Shown here: in pieces, positions 17,901 through 20,212 of the stretch | How positions within the stretch are numbered: position 1 is the first letter of the stretch | Layout: each line of letters opens with the position of its first letter | Assembly (NCBI GenBank): GCA_017989575.1 | Contig: JAGNPP010000009.1 | Coordinates: forward strand, 1 to 20,212 | Source: Chryseobacterium sp. | Lineage (GTDB): Bacteria > Bacteroidota > Bacteroidia > Flavobacteriales > Weeksellaceae | Reading direction: 5' to 3' | Length of the DNA stretch: 20,212 nt | Position numbers and translations under genes: made by a program | The notes under the pieces: model-generated | Told to the model about the DNA's origin: nothing | Databases searched by the model: none | The model's input: only the letters and a program-made list of their open reading frames with translations

Positions 17901-18995
17901 ATGGCACTTTACATCCACCAAATTCAAGATTGGATTCAATTTTACTGGGAACAAGATGAACTCTTTAATCTACTTGCAGAAGTAAAACAACTGCAAGGTA
18001 AATTATTGGGGAAAGTGGAATTGTTAGGTTTTGAACTAAAAGATGAAGCCAACTTGGAAACCCTTATACAGGACGTCGTAAAGACTTCTGAAATCGAAGG
18101 CGAAGTTTTGAATCCAGATTTAGTACGCTCATCAATAGCAGTTCGTCTGGGATTAGATAATCTTGGAATTGAGCATTCAAACCGAAATATTGACGGAGTT
18201 GTAGAAATGATGCTGGATGCAACCCAAAATTCAGATAAATCATTAAGCGACGAGCGATTATTTGGATGGCACGGTGCATTATTCCCGACAGGAAGAAGCG
18301 GACTGTATAAAATTGAAGTCGCCCAATGGCGGACTGGAGATATGCAAGTGGTTTCTGGAGGATTGGGTAGAGAGAATATTCATTTTGAAGCCCCAAAACC
18401 AGATAGGATGGAAATAGAAATGCAGGATTTCATAAACTGGTTTAATCAGGAAAATTCTTTGGATTCGATTTTAAAAGCTGCTATTGCCCACTTACGGTTT
18501 ATCACAATACATCCTTTTGATGACGGAAATGGTAGAATTGCGAGAGCCATAACCGATATGCAATTATCAAAATCGGATGGCGTGAATCAGCGTTTTTATA
18601 GTATGTCATCTCAAATCAACGCTGAAAAAAAATCTTATTACACTATTCTGGAAAGAACCCAGAAAGGAAATCTGGATATAACCAATTGGCTAAAATGGTT
18701 TCTCGAATGTTTAAAGGGGGCAATTATTGCTTCAAATTTGATAATCGACAAAGTAGTCCGGAAACATCAGTTCTTTGTAAATAACGCCTCTAAAGTGACA
18801 AACAAGCGCCAAAGATTATTACTTTCAAAACTACTCGACGGCTTTGAAGGGAATTTAACCTCATCAAAATATGCCAAGATTGCAAAAACTTCTCCAGATA
18901 CGGCTTTGAGAGATATAAATGATTTGGTGGAAAAAGGTATTTTATTGAAAGCAGATTCTGGCGGAAGAAGTACAAATTATTTATTGAACTTTTAA
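17901..18995 (+). CDS. Fic-domain protein (probable AMP transferase) with N-terminal inhibitory helix and C-terminal winged helix
   Basis: The protein has 364 residues, cytoplasmic, with no signal peptide. Residues 1-90 form the N-terminal DUF4172-like region; TSEIEG (62-67) matches the inhibitory motif (S/T)xxxE(G/N) of class II Fic proteins, where the glutamate blocks ATP positioning. The Fic core carries the full catalytic motif HPFDDGNGRIAR (204-215), with H204 as catalytic base, and a flap near GLYKIEVAQWR (134-144). Residues about 300-364 form a winged helix (AKIAKTSPDTALRDINDLVEKGILLKADSGGRS). Such proteins usually transfer AMP to a hydroxyl of a target protein, and many are self-modified. 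All key residues are intact, so it looks active but autoinhibited. No separate antitoxin gene adjoins it, in keeping with the built-in inhibitor. Target unknown. The stand-alone position beside IS debris suggests accessory DNA. Confidence 0.93.
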   Translation: MALYIHQIQDWIQFYWEQDELFNLLAEVKQLQGKLLGKVELLGFELKDEANLETLIQDVVKTSEIEGEVLNPDLVRSSIAVRLGLDNLGIEHSNRNIDGVVEMMLDATQNSDKSLSDERLFGWHGALFPTGRSGLYKIEVAQWRTGDMQVVSGGLGRENIHFEAPKPDRMEIEMQDFINWFNQENSLDSILKAAIAHLRFITIHPFDDGNGRIARAITDMQLSKSDGVNQRFYSMSSQINAEKKSYYTILERTQKGNLDITNWLKWFLECLKGAIIASNLIIDKVVRKHQFFVNNASKVTNKRQRLLLSKLLDGFEGNLTSSKYAKIAKTSPDTALRDINDLVEKGILLKADSGGRSTNYLLNF

Positions 18996-19105
18996 CAACC
19001 ATCCCTAAAACCGTCCCCTTTCAAAAATTACATTAAAATAATTAATTATAAAATATTATTAATCAACTATTTACACAAATTATATAGGAACTTCCAACTC
19101 CACTT

Positions 19106-19143
19106 AAAGCTCTGTAAATTATTGATTTACAGGGCTTTTTATT
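19106..19143 (+). terminator. Terminator-like hairpin downstream of fic
   Basis: Arms AAAGCTCTGTAAAT (19106-19119) and ATTTACAGGGCTTT (19125-19138) pair over 14 positions with a single U-G wobble and a 5-nt loop, followed on the plus strand by a T-rich tract. It is 110 nt past the Fic stop and may terminate that transcript. Its company of direct repeats leaves open that it is part of a recombination-site scar. Confidence 0.65.
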
Positions 19144-19166
19144 TTTAGGTGCTAGTTTAGGTGCTA
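19144..19166. repeat. Tandem 11-bp direct repeat TTTAGGTGCTA
   Basis: Two exact copies of TTTAGGTGCTA occupy 19144-19154 and 19156-19166, one base apart, immediately after the hairpin at 19106. Closely spaced repeats beside a hairpin could be arm-type recombinase binding sites of an integrated element, but no integrase lies in the window, so the role is unproven. Confidence 0.5.
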
Positions 19167-19169
19167 TTT

Positions 19170-19226
19170 ATGATACAACAACAAAAAGAGATGATTGAGA
19201 AATTAGAAAAACTCATTAACAAATAA
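19170..19226 (+). CDS. Possible 18-residue microprotein ORF
   Basis: ATG 19170 to TAA 19224-19226 encodes MIQQQKEMIEKLEKLINK, a highly charged amphipathic helix-like peptide. It lies between two terminator-like hairpins and is followed 4 nt later by the second one. The composition is striking for random AT-rich DNA, but nothing else supports translation; it could be the tail of a lost gene. I do not recognise it. Confidence 0.2.
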   Translation: MIQQQKEMIEKLEKLINK

Positions 19227-19230
19227 ATAT

Positions 19231-19255
19231 AAGTAATTCGGGATAATTACTTTTT
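19231..19255 (+). terminator. Small terminator-like hairpin
   Basis: Arms AAGTAATT (19231-19238) and AATTACTT (19245-19252) flank a 6-nt loop CGGGAT, followed by TTT. It is AT-rich and weaker than its neighbour at 19262, but correctly placed just after the 18-codon ORF. Confidence 0.4.
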
Positions 19256-19261
19256 CATAGG

Positions 19262-19297
19262 AAGGCTCAACGAAATTCGTTGAGCCTTTTATTTTTA
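19262..19297 (+). terminator. Strong intrinsic terminator hairpin
   Basis: Arms AAGGCTCAACGAA (19262-19274) and TTCGTTGAGCCTT (19276-19288) form a perfect inverted repeat about a single base, in practice a 10-bp stem with a 7-nt loop. A T-rich tract TTTTATTTTTAT follows on the plus strand, so it works best rightwards. No U-tract follows in the minus direction, though it could still slow leftward transcripts from the metalloprotease gene. Confidence 0.75.
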
Positions 19298-19399
19298 TAG
19301 CTTTATATATTAGATTAAGATGCTCTTCTCTGTTATACAATATACATTGGTTAAAAGCACTATAACTCAATATTTAGCATAATTCTCAAACATTAGTTT

Positions 19400-20212
19400 C
19401 TATCTAAATTTTAAATCATATTTACTTCTATCTAGAAAAATTAGCGGATTATCCATTTCAATCAGTTCTTTTACAGCTTCGTTTTTATCCGCAGAATTTT
19501 CGTAGAAGGATTCAGCAATCTTATATCCAATTCTGTATCCTAGATCTCCAGGAAGTTCTTTACTGGTTGATCCGTTATATAACCAATTGCTAAAATCATT
19601 TGAACATAATTCTTTTTTTAGGTCATTCCACAATTTTTTCTCATTTGCGTTAGCATATATTGACGCTCTGCTCTGAACCTCCCCATTTCGTTTCATTATC
19701 AACTTTTCAGATATGTAACTGGCAATGCCCTCTTTTAAAATATGCTCCAGCAAACGACATTGGCAAGCACTAATATTAATGTTTTTCTGTTGTGTATGAA
19801 TATACTCGTGCGCAACCATTTCTTCAACAAAATTAAAAACATCAGTTTGGTTAGCACGAGAAAGTATGTCTGATTTTAAATTTTCATTTGTTATCTCTGA
19901 GACATCACAATTTTTATCTCCACCGATCATTTCGATCCCAATTAACAAATAATTATTTGATATGGTTCCTCCGGTAGACATTGGCCCTACCACAAAAGCA
20001 ATTTTAGCTGGTTTTCCACTCGGATACAATTCTCGGACTTTAGAAATAATATTGGATAAATTTTCTGTCTCAGAAAAAAGAAGTGCATTAGTGCGTACGC
20101 TATTATTATAGAAATTTTTATATTTTTTAATTCTTTCAACAAAAAACTCTGCGGAGAAATATCTAACCTTTTGAAATTCCTTTAATCCATTTGTAGCACG
20201 GTCAAGATAGTT
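19400..20212 (-). CDS. DUF2268-like putative zinc metalloprotease; N-terminus beyond window
   Basis: The frame is open from the right edge to TAA at 19400 (270 codons seen); the true start is outside the window. A TTG at 20029 opens a shorter frame but is not a credible start, because the upstream codons read on in a family-like way (NYLDRATNGLKEFQKVRYFS). FVVGPMSTGGTISNNYLLIG is typical of DUF2268 proteins (predicted Zn-dependent proteases seen in Bacteroidota, distantly akin to gliding-motility GldB). The zinc motif HEYIH is at residues 135-139 of the visible part, and a downstream glutamate in KEGIASYISE (near 161) is the probable third ligand. A C-terminal segment, PGDLGYRIGYKIAESFYE, is also family-like. 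Location is unknown because the N-terminus is missing; relatives often carry signal peptides. It is convergent with the Fic gene, and no functional link to it is evident. Confidence 0.82.
   Translation of the reverse strand, partial: NYLDRATNGLKEFQKVRYFSAEFFVERIKKYKNFYNNSVRTNALLFSETENLSNIISKVRELYPSGKPAKIAFVVGPMSTGGTISNNYLLIGIEMIGGDKNCDVSEITNENLKSDILSRANQTDVFNFVEEMVAHEYIHTQQKNINISACQCRLLEHILKEGIASYISEKLIMKRNGEVQSRASIYANANEKKLWNDLKKELCSNDFSNWLYNGSTSKELPGDLGYRIGYKIAESFYENSADKNEAVKELIEMDNPLIFLDRSKYDLKFR

Larger units (their letters stand above)
18996..19399. other. Intergenic region with three hairpins and short direct repeats
   Basis: No sizeable gene lies in this 404-bp AT-rich gap between the convergent Fic and metalloprotease genes. 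It contains hairpins at 19106-19138, 19231-19252 and 19262-19288, a tandem 11-bp repeat at 19144-19166 and a possible 18-codon ORF, each listed separately. The stretches 18996-19100 and 19300-19399 show nothing further that I can support. Confidence 0.6.

Noticed and set aside
19085..19105. Possible 3' end of a tRNA or tmRNA (CCAACTCCACTT)
   Set aside because: No cloverleaf or T-arm could be found upstream; the resemblance to an acceptor end is too short to claim.
1..20212. CRISPR array, prophage or toxin-antitoxin pair
   Set aside because: No regularly spaced repeats, phage structural genes or adjacent small antitoxin gene were seen; the Fic protein carries its own inhibitory motif instead.

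Overview
The window looks like a chromosomal segment of a member of the Bacteroidota, most likely an aerobic Flavobacteriales species of the Chryseobacterium/Flavobacterium type. The evidence is a SusC/SusD pair, Bacteroidota-style lipoprotein signals, AT-rich DNA with A-rich leaders in place of Shine-Dalgarno sites, and a type IX secretion (T9SS) C-terminal sorting domain on one secreted enzyme.

Region 1 (1-16610, all minus strand) is a polysaccharide utilization locus (PUL) for an alpha-glucan. In order of transcription it holds: a SusR-type membrane-spanning regulator (16610-14979); an intrinsic terminator; a T9SS-exported GH27 glycosidase with two tandem carbohydrate-binding-like modules; a SusC-type TonB-dependent transporter; a SusD-type surface lipoprotein; a SusE/F-like lipoprotein with three tandem glycan-binding-like repeats; a second terminator-like hairpin; a GH31 enzyme; a GH97 alpha-glucosidase of the SusB type; and a GH65 enzyme cut by the left window edge. 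GH27 (the family containing isomalto-dextranase), GH31 (containing Bacteroidota dextranases and alpha-glucosidases), GH97 and signal-peptide-bearing GH65 (containing kojibiose hydrolase) together suggest dextran or another alpha-1,6-glucan carrying alpha-1,2 or similar branches. In the inferred pathway, GH27 cleaves polymer outside the cell, SusD/SusE bind it, SusC imports oligosaccharides, and GH31, GH97 and GH65 trim them in the periplasm. The substrate is inferred from family membership and gene order, not proven.

Region 2 (about 16611-17900) is AT-rich and decayed. It carries a broken IS3-family transposase with two nonsense mutations, an insertion of about 50 bp and loss of its 5' portion, then an unassigned short frame.

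Region 3 (17828-18995) is an intact Fic-domain protein (probable AMP transferase) with a C-terminal winged helix. Directly upstream are three copies of the half-site TGCGGAGAA, two of them in a perfect inverted repeat, which suggests autoregulation.

Region 4 (18996-19399) has no sizeable gene but contains three successive hairpins, a tandem 11-bp direct repeat and a possible 18-codon ORF. Region 5 (19400 to the right edge, minus strand) is a DUF2268-like putative zinc metalloprotease whose N-terminus lies outside the window. Regions 2-5 look like accessory DNA beside a conserved-type catabolic locus.
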